From DAOUBP01 sp964513075 (GTDB lineage: Bacteria; Chloroflexota; Anaerolineae; CG2-30-64-16), in NCBI GenBank assembly GCA_964513075.1, contig CAZELR010000002.1, positions 100,582-164,581 of the forward strand: a stretch of 64,000 nucleotides of DNA, in the 5' to 3' direction. Shown here piece after piece: positions 15,280 to 25,205 of this stretch. The translations under genes and the position numbers were made by a program. The notes beneath the pieces were generated by a model. That model did not search any database. It was given only the letters and a program-made list of their open reading frames with translations, and was not told the origin of the DNA. How positions within the stretch are numbered: the first letter of the stretch is position 1; the number at the start of each line of letters is the position of its first letter.

Positions 15280-16992
15280 ATGAAGAGGGTGCGTGTTTTT
15301 TCTTTGACGGCTATGTTGGTGGTAGTGTTAGCTTTGTCGGCCTGCTCGACAGTGCTGCCCGGCGCGACGACCAGTCTGAGCAATCTGGGCAGCGCCGTGA
15401 GCAATCTGGCGCCGCGATCACAGGCTGCGGCAGCGCCTGCCGCTTCGGCCAACCCCGCAACGCAGACTGCGGCGTCGACCGCCACCGTGGGCGACCTGCA
15501 GGCCGCGCTCGAGCAAGTGTACTCGGCGGTCAATCCATCAGTAGTGAATATCCGGGTCGTCATGCCGGCCGAAACAGGGATGTTCCAGGGGCTGCCGAAT
15601 ATGCCAGGGCTGCCGGGCCAGCAGAACCCGTTCGGCCAGGGCACACCTGACCAGCAGACGGCTCCCCAGGCCACGGCCGAAGGCTCCGGCTTCGTGTGGG
15701 ACAAGCAGGGCCACATCATCACGAATAACCACGTAGTTGACAGCGCGACCGACATCAAGGTGACCTTCTCTGACGGCACTTCGCTGCCGGCCGAGCTGGT
15801 GGGCCGTGACGCCGATAGCGATCTCGCAGTGATCAAGGTGGATCCGGCCAAGGTCACGCTTCAGCCTGTGACCGTCGCCGACTCGACGCAGGTCAAGCCG
15901 GGCCAGCTCGTGGTTGCCATCGGCAATCCGTTCGGCCTGGAGGGCAGCATGAGCTTCGGCATCGTCAGCGCGGTGGGCCGCAGCCTGCCAGCCAGCAGCC
16001 GGACAAGTGATGGAGCCGGCAGCGCGGCCAGCTACACGATCCCTGACGTCATTCAGACCGATGCGCCGGTGAATCCCGGCAACTCCGGCGGTGTGCTGCT
16101 GGACCTGGCGGGCAACCTGATCGGCGTGCCCACAGCCATCGAGTCGGCGGTGAATTCATCGGCAGGAGTTGGCTTTGCCATACCTTCGGTGATCGTGCAG
16201 AACATCGTGCCCGAGCTGATCGAGAAGGGCGTTGTCGAGCATCCGTATATCGGCATCAAGGGCGGCACCCTGACTTCTGAGGTGGCGAAGGCGATGGACC
16301 TGCCCGAGACGCAGCGCGGCGCCTTGGTGGTCAGCGTGACCGCGGGCAGCCCGGCCGAGAAGGCGGACCTCCGCGGCAGCGCCAAGCAGGCGGAGATCAA
16401 CGGCGAGCAGGTGGCGGTCGGCGGGGATGTGATCACGGCCATCGCTGGGCAGCCGGTCAAGGACTTCGAGGATCTGACCGCTTACCTGGCTCGATTCGGC
16501 AAGGTTGGGCAGAAGGTTGAGCTGACCGTCCTGCGGGCTGGCAAGACTGAGATCGTGACGCTGACCCTGGCCGCGCGGCCGGGCGACAAGGCGGCGGCTG
16601 GCCGCGACCAGGGCGGCAGCTCCCCGGCGGCTGGCGGCGCCTGGCTGGGCATCAGCGGCGTCGACCTGACGCCCGAGCTGGCGGGGGCGATGGACCTGGG
16701 CCAGGACCAAAAGGGCGCGTTGATCGAGAACGTGACCAACGGCAGCCCGGCGGACAAGGCCGGCTTGCAAGGCAGCTTCAAGTCGTTCCAGACGCAGGAC
16801 GGTAAGGAGGTGTTGGTCGGCGGCGACGTGGCCACCGCGGTGGATGGCAAGGCCGTCGAGACGATGCAGGACCTGGCGACGGCGATCAAGGGCTATCAGG
16901 CGGGGGACAAGGTGGAGTTGACCGTGCTGCGAGATGGCAAGCAGTCCAAGATCGCGGTAACCCTGGGCGCCCGAACGGCCACGCCCAACTAA
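15280..16992 (+). CDS. degP: HtrA/DegP-type serine protease with two PDZ domains, lipoprotein
   Basis: 570 aa; start MKRVRVFSLT at 15280 behind GGAGGATAAGGAAA. A lipobox (LALSAC) anchors it outside the membrane. After a low-complexity linker comes the trypsin-like domain with the triad H151 (NNHVV), D181 (DSDLAV) and S269 (GNSGG). PDZ1 (~325-440) and PDZ2 (~470-565) each carry a similar inserted loop with a 'GG(D)V..A' strand, so they probably arose by duplication. HtrA proteins degrade or refold damaged exported proteins. It is a single gene followed by a strong terminator. Confidence 0.92.
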   Translation: MKRVRVFSLTAMLVVVLALSACSTVLPGATTSLSNLGSAVSNLAPRSQAAAAPAASANPATQTAASTATVGDLQAALEQVYSAVNPSVVNIRVVMPAETGMFQGLPNMPGLPGQQNPFGQGTPDQQTAPQATAEGSGFVWDKQGHIITNNHVVDSATDIKVTFSDGTSLPAELVGRDADSDLAVIKVDPAKVTLQPVTVADSTQVKPGQLVVAIGNPFGLEGSMSFGIVSAVGRSLPASSRTSDGAGSAASYTIPDVIQTDAPVNPGNSGGVLLDLAGNLIGVPTAIESAVNSSAGVGFAIPSVIVQNIVPELIEKGVVEHPYIGIKGGTLTSEVAKAMDLPETQRGALVVSVTAGSPAEKADLRGSAKQAEINGEQVAVGGDVITAIAGQPVKDFEDLTAYLARFGKVGQKVELTVLRAGKTEIVTLTLAARPGDKAAAGRDQGGSSPAAGGAWLGISGVDLTPELAGAMDLGQDQKGALIENVTNGSPADKAGLQGSFKSFQTQDGKEVLVGGDVATAVDGKAVETMQDLATAIKGYQAGDKVELTVLRDGKQSKIAVTLGARTATPN

Positions 16993-17018
16993 GCGACATA
17001 GATAAGCGATCGACCTTT

Positions 17019-17050
17019 GACCCTAAGGGTTTTCGAAAACCCTTAGGGTC
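17019..17050 (+). terminator. Rho-independent terminator after HtrA gene
   Basis: A perfect 32-bp palindrome (arm GACCCTAAGGGTTTTC) is followed by TTTTGCTTT. The inner part is A/T-rich and the base is GC-rich. It also ends next to the stop of the convergent gene at 17059, so it may serve both strands. Confidence 0.9.
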
Positions 17051-17058
17051 TTTTGCTT

Positions 17059-17613
17059 TCAGAACAGGAATGGAATGAACATGCGCGTGCGCTTCATATA
17101 GTCAGAGTACACCGCGCCGAAGAAACTGATATTCTCGCGTTCCTCGACCCTGGCGGTGGCTATTAGAAAACCGGTGGCGAGCACGGCCAGGGCCGCGGCC
17201 AGCCACGACGGCGCCTTGAAGAAGATGCCCCATGCCAACAGGAGCAGCGAGCTGTACATGGGATGGCGGATGTAGCGGAAGATCCCGAACGCCACCAGCT
17301 TCGACGTCTTCTCGAAGCCCATGAGCGCCGGGTCGTTTCGGGCCGCCTCGATGCGCCCGACCTTCCCCAGCAGCCGCAGGCCGAGCACAAGCGGGACCAG
17401 CGAGGCGATCAAAAGCAGCCATGAGATGAGCTGATACCAGGAGAACGGGTCACGGAACCAGACCGGCATGACCAGCACGAAGAGCATCAGGATCGCCGCC
17501 CAGGCCCAGAAGCGATAGAAGCCGTGCGAGCTCGGCTGGCGCAGCGATTTGCGCGAAACATAGATCAGTCCCGCCAGGCCCAGGATCAGAACAACGAGTC
17601 GAATAGTGGTCAT
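17059..17613 (-). CDS. Isoprenylcysteine/phospholipid methyltransferase-family membrane protein
   Basis: 184 aa from MTTIRLVVLILG at 17613. Four to five helices are followed by FGIFRYIRHPMYSSLLLLAWG, the RHPxY motif of the ICMT/PEMT family that binds S-adenosylmethionine, and then a conserved Glu pair (VEERENISFFGAVYSDYMKRTRMFIPF). The YMKRTRMFIPF end is typical of small bacterial members. The methyl acceptor is unknown. A GTTGCCAACTTTC palindrome lies just upstream. Confidence 0.8.
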   Translation of the reverse strand: MTTIRLVVLILGLAGLIYVSRKSLRQPSSHGFYRFWAWAAILMLFVLVMPVWFRDPFSWYQLISWLLLIASLVPLVLGLRLLGKVGRIEAARNDPALMGFEKTSKLVAFGIFRYIRHPMYSSLLLLAWGIFFKAPSWLAAALAVLATGFLIATARVEERENISFFGAVYSDYMKRTRMFIPFLF

Positions 17614-17623
17614 GCTGCACCTC

Positions 17624-17658
17624 AGAGTTGCCAACTTTGCGAGAAAGTTGGCAACTCT
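17624..17658. repeat. Interspersed palindrome, GTTGCCAACTTTC family, copy 2
   Basis: AGAGTTGCCAACTTT (17624-17638) is exactly complemented at 17644-17658 with loop GCGAG. The core is identical to the element at 2278-2310. It sits between the methyltransferase start and the end of the sugar permease gene. Confidence 0.8.
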
Positions 17659-17659
17659 C

Positions 17660-18670
17660 TCACGCCAGTCTCTTGCGCAGCGCCGCTTGCAGTGCGATCG
17701 AGACCACGATGATGAGGCCGTAGATGAACTGCGTCCAATAGGCGAGCCACCCGGAGGCGACGATGCCGGGGTTGATCAGCGCAATGATGAAGGAGGCGAT
17801 GAAGGTCCCGAAGATCGTGCCGGTGCCGCCGAAAGCCGAGGTGCCGCCCAGGAAAACGGACGCCAACGTGTTGAGCAGATAACCTTCGCCCAACGTGGGC
17901 CAGAAAAAGAGGACTTCCTCGCTGACGATGAAGCCGGCGAAGGCTGCGACCAGGCCCACAAGCATGAATGTGATGATCTTCGTGCGTTCGACGTTGACGC
18001 CCATCAATCGTGCGCTGTCTATGTTATCGCCGATCAGGTAGACGTGCGCTCCGAACTTGTGCCGGTTCAGGAAGAACCACATGACGATGGCGAGAACCAT
18101 GGTCCAGATGAACTGCGCCGGGATAAGGCCGCCGATGCGGCCGACCAACAATGGGTATAGAAGCGTATCTTTGACGGGTGTCATGCCCATCCCCTTGCCG
18201 TTGGTCACCAACATGACGACGCCCCGCCACAGGAATTGGGTGCCGATGGTTGCGACCAGCGATGGGATGCCAAGCCTGACGATAATCAGGCCGTTCAGGA
18301 GGCCCGCGAACAGCCCGGCTGCCAGGCACGCGGCGAAGCCCAAGTAGGCATTCTGTGTCGCCGTAAAAACGACGGTAAAGGCGGCCATGCCCCACGCCAT
18401 GACGGACCCAAACGACAGGTCGATCTCTTTAGCGATGATGACAAGGGTCAGGGGAAGCGCCATCAAGGCAAAGAAGGGGGTGGTGGACATCAGTGAATAG
18501 TAGATGTCGTACGACAGAAAAGTCACGGGCGAGCGCCAAATGAAAAACGCCAGCAGAGCCAGCAGCACCAGGACGATCGCGATCTGGAGGGCGTACTTGC
18601 GCAGCAGCCTGAGGAATCCGCCCGTGGCCGCGGTGGGAGAGATCAGGCTGGGTTCAGCGTTGGTGCTCAT
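17660..18670 (-). CDS. Sugar ABC transporter permease (RbsC/FrcC-type)
   Basis: 336 aa; ATG at 18670 is preceded by GGAGGGAAGTGAA and overlaps the end of the ATPase gene (18672). About nine to ten helices. It shows BPD_transp_2 features: EIDLSFGSVMAWG near residue 90, GIPSLVATIGTQFLWRG, and GGTSAFGGTGTIFGTFIAS near the end. The family imports ribose, fructose, xylose and similar sugars. Third structural gene of the LacI-SBP-ATPase-permease group. Confidence 0.9.
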   Translation of the reverse strand: MSTNAEPSLISPTAATGGFLRLLRKYALQIAIVLVLLALLAFFIWRSPVTFLSYDIYYSLMSTTPFFALMALPLTLVIIAKEIDLSFGSVMAWGMAAFTVVFTATQNAYLGFAACLAAGLFAGLLNGLIIVRLGIPSLVATIGTQFLWRGVVMLVTNGKGMGMTPVKDTLLYPLLVGRIGGLIPAQFIWTMVLAIVMWFFLNRHKFGAHVYLIGDNIDSARLMGVNVERTKIITFMLVGLVAAFAGFIVSEEVLFFWPTLGEGYLLNTLASVFLGGTSAFGGTGTIFGTFIASFIIALINPGIVASGWLAYWTQFIYGLIIVVSIALQAALRKRLA

Positions 18671-18671
18671 T

Positions 18672-19445
18672 TCACTTCCCTCCATTGTCTTCAAGCGTGC
18701 CGGTCCGGGCGAGATGCTTGAGGCGTTCGATCAGGTCATCGAGTGAGACTTCGTGCTTCAGGTACTGGCCGGCGATCGTGCCCCGATCGACGATGACCAG
18801 GCGGTCCACCACCGGGTAGACGTGCAGGATGTTGTGATCAATGAAGATCGCCGACTTGCCCGCGGTCTTGATGCCGGTGACGAAGTCGAGGCACTTCTGG
18901 GTTTCCGTCAGCGACAGGCCCATGGTGGGTTCATCGAGGAGGATCAGCTCGGCCTGGAAGTGCAGCGCGCGGGTGATCGCGACCCCCTGGCGCTCACCAC
19001 CGGAAAAGGTGGCGACCGTGGACTCGGGCGTGACCGCCGAGGAGGTGAAGTGCATTTCCGAGCGCATCAGGTTATCGGTGGCACGGCGCATCTCACCCAC
19101 TTTAAGCACGCCCCAAGCGTTGCAGAGCTCGCGGCCCATGAAGATGTTGCGCCACAACGACTGTTGGTCGGCCAGGGCGCGTTCCTGGTAGACGACCTCG
19201 ATGCCCAGCGCGCGCGCCTTGTTGACGGTCAGCTTAGGAATCTGCCGGCCCTTCCAGAGGATCTCGCCGCCCGGGTCGGGATGGTGGTAGCCGGTGATGA
19301 GCTTGACAAGGGTGGACTTGCCCGCGCCGTTATCTCCCAGCAGGCCGACGATTTCGTTCGTGCCGACCTCGAAATTCACGTCACGCAACGCGGCCACCTC
19401 ACCGAACGTCTTGGAAACGTTTTTCATCTGGAGCAGGTAATCCAT
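18672..19445 (-). CDS. Sugar ABC transporter ATP-binding protein (single-domain, FrcA-like)
   Basis: 257 aa with one nucleotide-binding domain: Walker A GDNGAGKST, signature FSGGERQG, Walker B LILLDEPT, H-loop FIDHNI. Ribose-type systems usually have a fused double ATPase of about 500 aa; a single short one is typical of the FrcA branch. It works with the permease at 17660 and the binding protein at 19565. Gap to the binding-protein gene is 119 bases and is filled by a repeat. Confidence 0.9.
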   Translation of the reverse strand: MDYLLQMKNVSKTFGEVAALRDVNFEVGTNEIVGLLGDNGAGKSTLVKLITGYHHPDPGGEILWKGRQIPKLTVNKARALGIEVVYQERALADQQSLWRNIFMGRELCNAWGVLKVGEMRRATDNLMRSEMHFTSSAVTPESTVATFSGGERQGVAITRALHFQAELILLDEPTMGLSLTETQKCLDFVTGIKTAGKSAIFIDHNILHVYPVVDRLVIVDRGTIAGQYLKHEVSLDDLIERLKHLARTGTLEDNGGK

Positions 19446-19464
19446 CTGTCACTCCTGGGCGGTT

Positions 19465-19562
19465 ACAGGTTGAAGGTTCAAGGTCAAAGGTTGAAGGTTC
19501 AAGGTTGAAGGTCTGAGACCCGGGGGCCGCGAACGTTCAACCTTGAACCTTGAACTTTGAAC
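19465..19562. repeat. GGTTGAAGGTTCAAGGT direct and inverted repeat
   Basis: Units of TTGAAGGTTCAAGG repeat two to three times and are then complemented (GTTCAACCTTGAACCTTGAAC) after a GC-rich middle. The block fills the space between the binding-protein stop and the ATPase start. As RNA it could form a long hairpin that lowers expression of the downstream ATPase and permease relative to the binding protein, a common arrangement in ABC operons. Confidence 0.75.
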
Positions 19563-19564
19563 CG

Positions 19565-20632
<1,068 letters not shown>

Positions 20633-20695
20633 GGGGTTTGCCTCCTTGCTGAGTTGCGATAACGGTTAGCTCCTTCATTGGAGCCAGTGAAATCG

Positions 20696-20709
20696 AACCA
20701 ACTTTGGTT
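20696..20709. promoter_or_regulatory. Candidate LacI-family operator upstream of binding-protein gene
   Basis: AACCAA-CT-TTGGTT is a 14-bp palindrome in the 89-base gap between the LacI-type gene and the binding-protein gene. Position and size suit a LacI-family operator, though most such sites have a central CG. Confidence 0.4.
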
Positions 20710-20721
20710 GACGGCCTGGGC

Positions 20722-21786
20722 TCACCTCCTTTCCGGGATCGGGCCAGCCGGCGGCTGCTGCCGGACGCGGCCGGTCGAGCTTTCGCGCACGACGAGCTCG
20801 GGCTGCAGCGTGATGTCGCTCGGCTCACCTGCCGGTGCGCCTGCCAAGCGGGCCACGATCAGGCGCTGCAGCTCGGTTACCGCCAGGCGGCCGGCAGCGG
20901 CCAGGTGCTGGTGCACCGTGGTCAGGGGCGGCCAGAAGAAGGCGGACTCGGGGATGTCGTCGAACCCGACGACCGCAAGGTCTTCTGGCACGCGGCAGCC
21001 GGCCAGGTGCGCCGCGCGCAGAACGCCCAGCGCCATCTGATCGTTGGCGGCAAAGACGGCGTCGATATTCGGTTGCCGTGCTCGCAGACAGCCAAAGCCC
21101 CGTTCGCCGCTGGCCGCCGACCAATCGCCGTCCTCCGCGAGTGTCCTCGCGCAGGGCAGTCCGGCCTGCCGCAGCACCTCTTCCCAGCCGGCGCGCCGCT
21201 CTCGGCTCTCCCACCAATCGGGCGGCCCGCCGACGAAGCCGATGGTGTGGCGGCCGAGGTCGATCAGGTGCTGCGTCGCCAGGCGCGCGCCTGCGCGATT
21301 ATCCACTGCAATCAGGCTGACGCCGTTGGTGCGGGCCATGCTCAAGAAGATGATCGGCGGCAGCTTATGCAGGCGTTCCGGCAGCACCCAGGCGCGGTTG
21401 GCGCCGATCTCCGGCACGGCCCAGATGATGCCGTCCACCTGTCGCGCGACGATGTTGGCGAGGGTCAATTGCGCTTGTGCTTCGTCCGACGAGGGGATGA
21501 GTTCCAGAAGGAGCGAGTAGCCCAGCGCCCCGGCTTCCTGTTCGATCCCTGCGAGGGTGCGCGAGGGGCCAAAATACTCGATGCCTGAGGTTACAACCGC
21601 GATGGTTTCGCTGCGGCGATTCACGAGACTGCGGGCAAGAACGTTGGGGTGATAGCCCAGCTCCTCCACGGCCTGAAGGACGCGCGAGCGGGCAGCGGAG
21701 GAGACAGGTCGTTTGCCGGTGAGCGTGTTGGACACCGTCCCGGGGGAGACTTGGGCTTGCCTGGCGACGTCTTTGACGGTGATCAT
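20722..21786 (-). CDS. LacI family transcriptional regulator
   Basis: 354 aa from MITVKDVARQAQVSPGTVSNTL at 21786, with GAGG upstream. The first ~20 residues are a textbook LacI helix-turn-helix. The hinge helix follows (ELGYHPNVLARSLV), then the sugar-binding core (GIIWAVPEI, FVGGPPDWWESRERRAGW, VFAANDQMALG, VVGFDDIPESAFFWPPLTTVHQ). It should repress the sugar transporter genes downstream on the same strand and release on binding its sugar. Confidence 0.93.
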   Translation of the reverse strand: MITVKDVARQAQVSPGTVSNTLTGKRPVSSAARSRVLQAVEELGYHPNVLARSLVNRRSETIAVVTSGIEYFGPSRTLAGIEQEAGALGYSLLLELIPSSDEAQAQLTLANIVARQVDGIIWAVPEIGANRAWVLPERLHKLPPIIFLSMARTNGVSLIAVDNRAGARLATQHLIDLGRHTIGFVGGPPDWWESRERRAGWEEVLRQAGLPCARTLAEDGDWSAASGERGFGCLRARQPNIDAVFAANDQMALGVLRAAHLAGCRVPEDLAVVGFDDIPESAFFWPPLTTVHQHLAAAGRLAVTELQRLIVARLAGAPAGEPSDITLQPELVVRESSTGRVRQQPPAGPIPERR

Positions 21787-21871
21787 ACCGCTGCAACCTC
21801 GCTGTTGCACGAGCCGGGGCCGGGGCGGGTTGTTGCGCCTCGGTCGTGTGGCCTGCAGACCGCACAATCAT

Positions 21872-21900
21872 AGTATAGCAAAAACCTTTTAAGCTGTCAA
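21872..21900 (-). promoter_or_regulatory. Consensus promoter of the LacI-type gene
   Basis: Minus-strand TTGACA (21895-21900), 17-base spacer, TATACT (21872-21877). The spacer GCTTAAAAGGTTTTTGC is itself an imperfect dyad, so autoregulation is possible. Confidence 0.85.
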
Positions 21901-21942
21901 TACCCTATCGGCAATGAGCAGGACTATTAAATTGTCAGAGGT

Positions 21943-21985
21943 AGTCACCCTGAGCGGGTTAACGAAAAGACGTTCGACATGACTC
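21943..21985. repeat. Partial copy of the GTCAYCCTGAGCGGGTT family
   Basis: GTCACCCTGAGCGGGTTAAC (21945-21964) matches the two copies near the right end of the window (63765 and 63817). It is followed by GACATGAC in opposite sense. It lies in the ~310-base gap between the LacI-type gene and yrdB, where I see only this element and the two promoters. Confidence 0.6.
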
Positions 21986-22029
21986 GTATAGAGACTTGAC
22001 TGACCCTGGAGAATGGAGGGGGCGGGGTC

Positions 22030-22058
22030 TTGGCGTCGGGGCGGGGGTAGGGTATACT
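22030..22058 (+). promoter_or_regulatory. Promoter of yrdB-like gene
   Basis: TTGGCG (22030-22035), 17-base spacer, TATACT (22053-22058). Start of transcription near 22066, about 33 bases before the start codon. Confidence 0.65.
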
Positions 22059-22098
22059 CAGAAGCTGTTCGCAGCGCTGATGCAGGAGGGCCGGCCAC

Positions 22099-22440
22099 AT
22101 GTCATCTCTGAAGAAACTCAACGCAGGGTTTTCCGTTGTCCTGGAGCTTGCGATGTTGGTGGTTTTTGGCTACTGGGGATTCCGCACCGGGGGAAGCCTG
22201 TGGCTGAAATTGCTGTTGGGGATCGGTGTGCCGCTGGCGGCTTTCATCCTGTGGGGCCTGTTGCTCTCGCCCGCGGGGGGCGGCCAACGCATCAGCAGCA
22301 CCGTGGGAGTCCTCGTGTCTGTGGGCCTGTTTTATCTTGCCGTGCTGGCGCTCTATCTAGTCAAACAGCCGGTCCTGGCAACGGCTATGCTCGTTGCCGT
22401 CTCGCTCAACCGGACCTTGGCCGTGGTATGGAAGCAGTAG
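22099..22440 (+). CDS. yrdB: YrdB/DUF2568 family membrane protein
   Basis: 113 aa with four membrane helices. It opens LKKLNAGFSVVLELAMLVVFGYWGF and has PLAAFILWGLLLSP, both typical of the small YrdB/DUF2568 family. The role of the family is unknown. It stands alone behind its own promoter; the following gene has a separate promoter. Confidence 0.8.
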   Translation: MSSLKKLNAGFSVVLELAMLVVFGYWGFRTGGSLWLKLLLGIGVPLAAFILWGLLLSPAGGGQRISSTVGVLVSVGLFYLAVLALYLVKQPVLATAMLVAVSLNRTLAVVWKQ

Positions 22441-22476
22441 CGAGCCGCACGGCCTGCTGCACCCGCCAACCTCCTC

Positions 22477-22666
22477 TTAAATAACCAGCCGGTGCACCAG
22501 GGCGCTGGACGCGGTCAGCCGCTCAGCCAGCGCGGCCGCGTCCAGCGCCTCGCAGCCCGGCCCCACCAACAGCACCGTAAATGTTCAGCCCCTCGTCGCG
22601 CCCAGCGTCAGGCCGGCGATAAAGTAGCGCTGCAGGAACAGGAAGATCAGCACGGTCGGCAGGGTA
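22477..22666 (-). pseudogene. Remnants of a sugar ABC operon (MalG-type permease C-terminus plus a second C-terminus)
   Basis: On the minus strand 22585-22665 reads LPTVLIFLFLQRYFIAGLTLGATRG and a stop, which is the usual C-terminus of MalG-type sugar permeases (FLQRYFVEGLTLGAVKG). The same frame continues after that stop as a further coding-like end, VLLVGPGCEALDAAALAERL..LVHRLVI, stopping at 22477. Neither has a start. Two neighbouring genes of an old sugar-uptake operon thus appear to have lost everything but their tails. The second tail I cannot identify. Confidence 0.65.
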
Positions 22667-22672
22667 AGGGTA

Positions 22673-22701
22673 TTGTCAAATAGCCGCGCTCGGAGTATGA
22701 T
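22673..22701 (+). promoter_or_regulatory. Promoter of LysM protein gene
   Basis: TTGTCA (22673-22678), 17-base spacer, TATGAT (22696-22701), about 24 bases before the start codon. It sits right at the broken end of the permease remnant. Confidence 0.7.
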
Positions 22702-22724
22702 AGTGGCACAGGAGGTTACCGTCG

Positions 22725-23171
22725 ATGAAACGCATCTACTTGCCCATGATCTTGAGTTTCGTCTTGGCGTTCGCGGTGCTGGCCGCTGTGCCGGCGCCGG
22801 CAGCAGCAGCTCCTTCGGCAACCGCCGGTGGGCCTGGGTGTGCGGACTGGTATCGGGTGCAGTGCGGCGATACCCTTTCGGGGATCGCCGTGCGCTTCCA
22901 TACGTCGGTCAACGCCCTGGCCAGGCTGAACGGGATCTGGAATCCAGATCGGATCTACGCGGGGCAGATTCTGTGCGTGGCGCCGGGTGGGGGTCCGGGC
23001 CCTGGTCCGGGGCCGGTGGCTGGATTCCATTACACCGTAAGGTGCGGGGACAACCTTTACCGTATCGCTGCGCGTTACGGTTGGAGTGTGAGTTACCTGG
23101 CGCAGGTCAACCACATCCACGACCCGAACCGCATCTACGTGGGGCAGGTGCTGCTGATCCCGCACCATTGA
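22725..23171 (+). CDS. Secreted protein with two LysM domains
   Basis: 148 aa with GGAGG upstream. Signal peptide MKRIYLPMILSFVLAFAVLAA..AAAA, then LysM 1 (YRVQCGDTLSGIAVRFHTSVNALARLNG, ~43-88), a Gly-Pro linker, and LysM 2 (YTVRCGDNLYRIAARYGWSVSYLAQVN, ~102-146). LysM binds peptidoglycan-type polymers. There is no catalytic domain, so it is probably a small wall- or sheath-binding protein. Each LysM carries Cys in place of the common Lys/Ser before GD, plus a second Cys in repeat 1, which could form disulfides. Confidence 0.88.
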   Translation: MKRIYLPMILSFVLAFAVLAAVPAPAAAAPSATAGGPGCADWYRVQCGDTLSGIAVRFHTSVNALARLNGIWNPDRIYAGQILCVAPGGGPGPGPGPVAGFHYTVRCGDNLYRIAARYGWSVSYLAQVNHIHDPNRIYVGQVLLIPHH

Positions 23172-23326
23172 TCTCGACCCGGAAGCAGGACGCAGATAAC
23201 GCAGATTGACCTGATTCAGCGGTCCGTGGATCGCCTGAGCGCTGCATTTTGAGACGCAGCACGTGGGACAGGTCAGTGCCCCGTCCTATGGTTTTGCGCG
23301 TCTAGGAATCTGCCCTATTTCGTCTG

Positions 23327-24436
<1,110 letters not shown>

Positions 24437-24483
24437 TCATGCCCCTGTCATCTTGCGCGGAGCGAGGGATCGCTGCATTCAAA

Positions 24484-24512
24484 TTGACACCCGGCCCAAG
24501 GAACATTAGAAT
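24484..24512 (+). promoter_or_regulatory. Consensus promoter of the split tRNA-Arg gene
   Basis: TTGACA (24484-24489), 17-base spacer, TAGAAT (24507-24512), ending 10 bases before the first tRNA nucleotide at 24523. It supports active transcription of the intron-containing tRNA. Confidence 0.88.
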
Positions 24513-24556
24513 AACACATCACGCCCCCATAGCTCAAAGGATAGAGCAGGTGCCTT

Positions 24557-25205
24557 CAACAACGGAGCCTCCAGCGGCAAATACGGAACCGCTGGAGTGG
24601 ACGGCGCTGTATCGGTGAATACCTAAGCGCTTTACAGGCGTATGGCAACACCGAGGAAATGGCGGATCACCTGAAATACGACTGCAATATGGATGGCGAA
24701 GCATGCCACATCATACCAAGGACAAAGGTGATCTCGGGGTCGCTAAAGCACAGGTAGATCTCATACAGCGAGGCTACTTGGTGTTGACGCCTTTCAGCGA
24801 ACATGCACCATTTGACCTTGTCGCGTATGGAGAACAGAAATTCCTGCGGGTACAAGTCAAGTATCGCTCAGCCGCTAATGGAGTTCTGGCCATCCCGTTC
24901 AGAACATCGTGGGCGGACAAGAACGGCAGCCATGAGAAGGCAATTGACAAAGACGAGATTGATCTGTTTTGCGTCTATTGCCCGGAAACAGATGAGTGTT
25001 ACTACTTCAAACCGCAGGAGTTTCTGAAAGGGATCTACCTTCGCGTTGCTCCCCCGAAGAACAATCAAGCCAAGCATATCAGAATGGCTGAAGAGTTCCG
25101 TCAGATACCGTAGAGACTATACGCGCCGGGGCTGAGATGCCCAAGATATAGTCCAGACTACAACGCTCCAGGGCAGGTGCGGTCAGGGAAACCTGATGTG
25201 GTAGG
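24557..25205 (+). other. Group I intron (subgroup IC3-like), 649 nt
   Basis: The intron follows U (24556) and ends in G (25205), as group I introns do. Stem P2 is CTCCAGCGG/CCGCTGGAG (24569-24577, 24589-24597). The core at 24622-24654 (CCTAAGCGC..GGCGTATGGCAAC.CCGAG) resembles the Azoarcus tRNA-Ile intron as I remember it. The R element is GTAGAGACTAT (25110-25120) and the S element AAGATATAGTCC (25143-25154); they pair as P7 (GACTAT/ATAGTC). P9 is TCAGG-GAAA-CCTGA (25183-25196). P1 pairing with the 5' exon is weak as far as I can draw it. The endonuclease gene fills the loop between core halves, probably in P6. Confidence 0.92.
24703..25113 (+). CDS. Intron-encoded PD-(D/E)XK homing endonuclease (I-Ssp6803I-like)
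   Basis: 136 aa lying wholly in the tRNA intron. KGDLGVAKAQVDLIQRGY, then PFSEHAPFDLVAYGEQKFLRVQVKYR, shows the PD-(D/E)XK core: Asp38 and the QVK motif (Gln51-Lys53) replace the textbook D..ExK, as in the cyanobacterial tRNA-intron enzyme I-Ssp6803I. The enzyme would cut intron-less copies of the tRNA gene and let the intron copy itself in. The stop codon TAG is part of the conserved R element of the ribozyme, so coding and RNA structure overlap. The ribosome site is weak and the frame is intact. Confidence 0.88.
   Translation: MPHHTKDKGDLGVAKAQVDLIQRGYLVLTPFSEHAPFDLVAYGEQKFLRVQVKYRSAANGVLAIPFRTSWADKNGSHEKAIDKDEIDLFCVYCPETDECYYFKPQEFLKGIYLRVAPPKNNQAKHIRMAEEFRQIP

Noticed and set aside
24703..25113. 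Restriction or toxin-type nuclease gene next to a tRNA, as in a genomic island
   Set aside because: The gene lies inside the tRNA between conserved ribozyme elements and both exons are complete, so a homing endonuclease in an intron explains all features.
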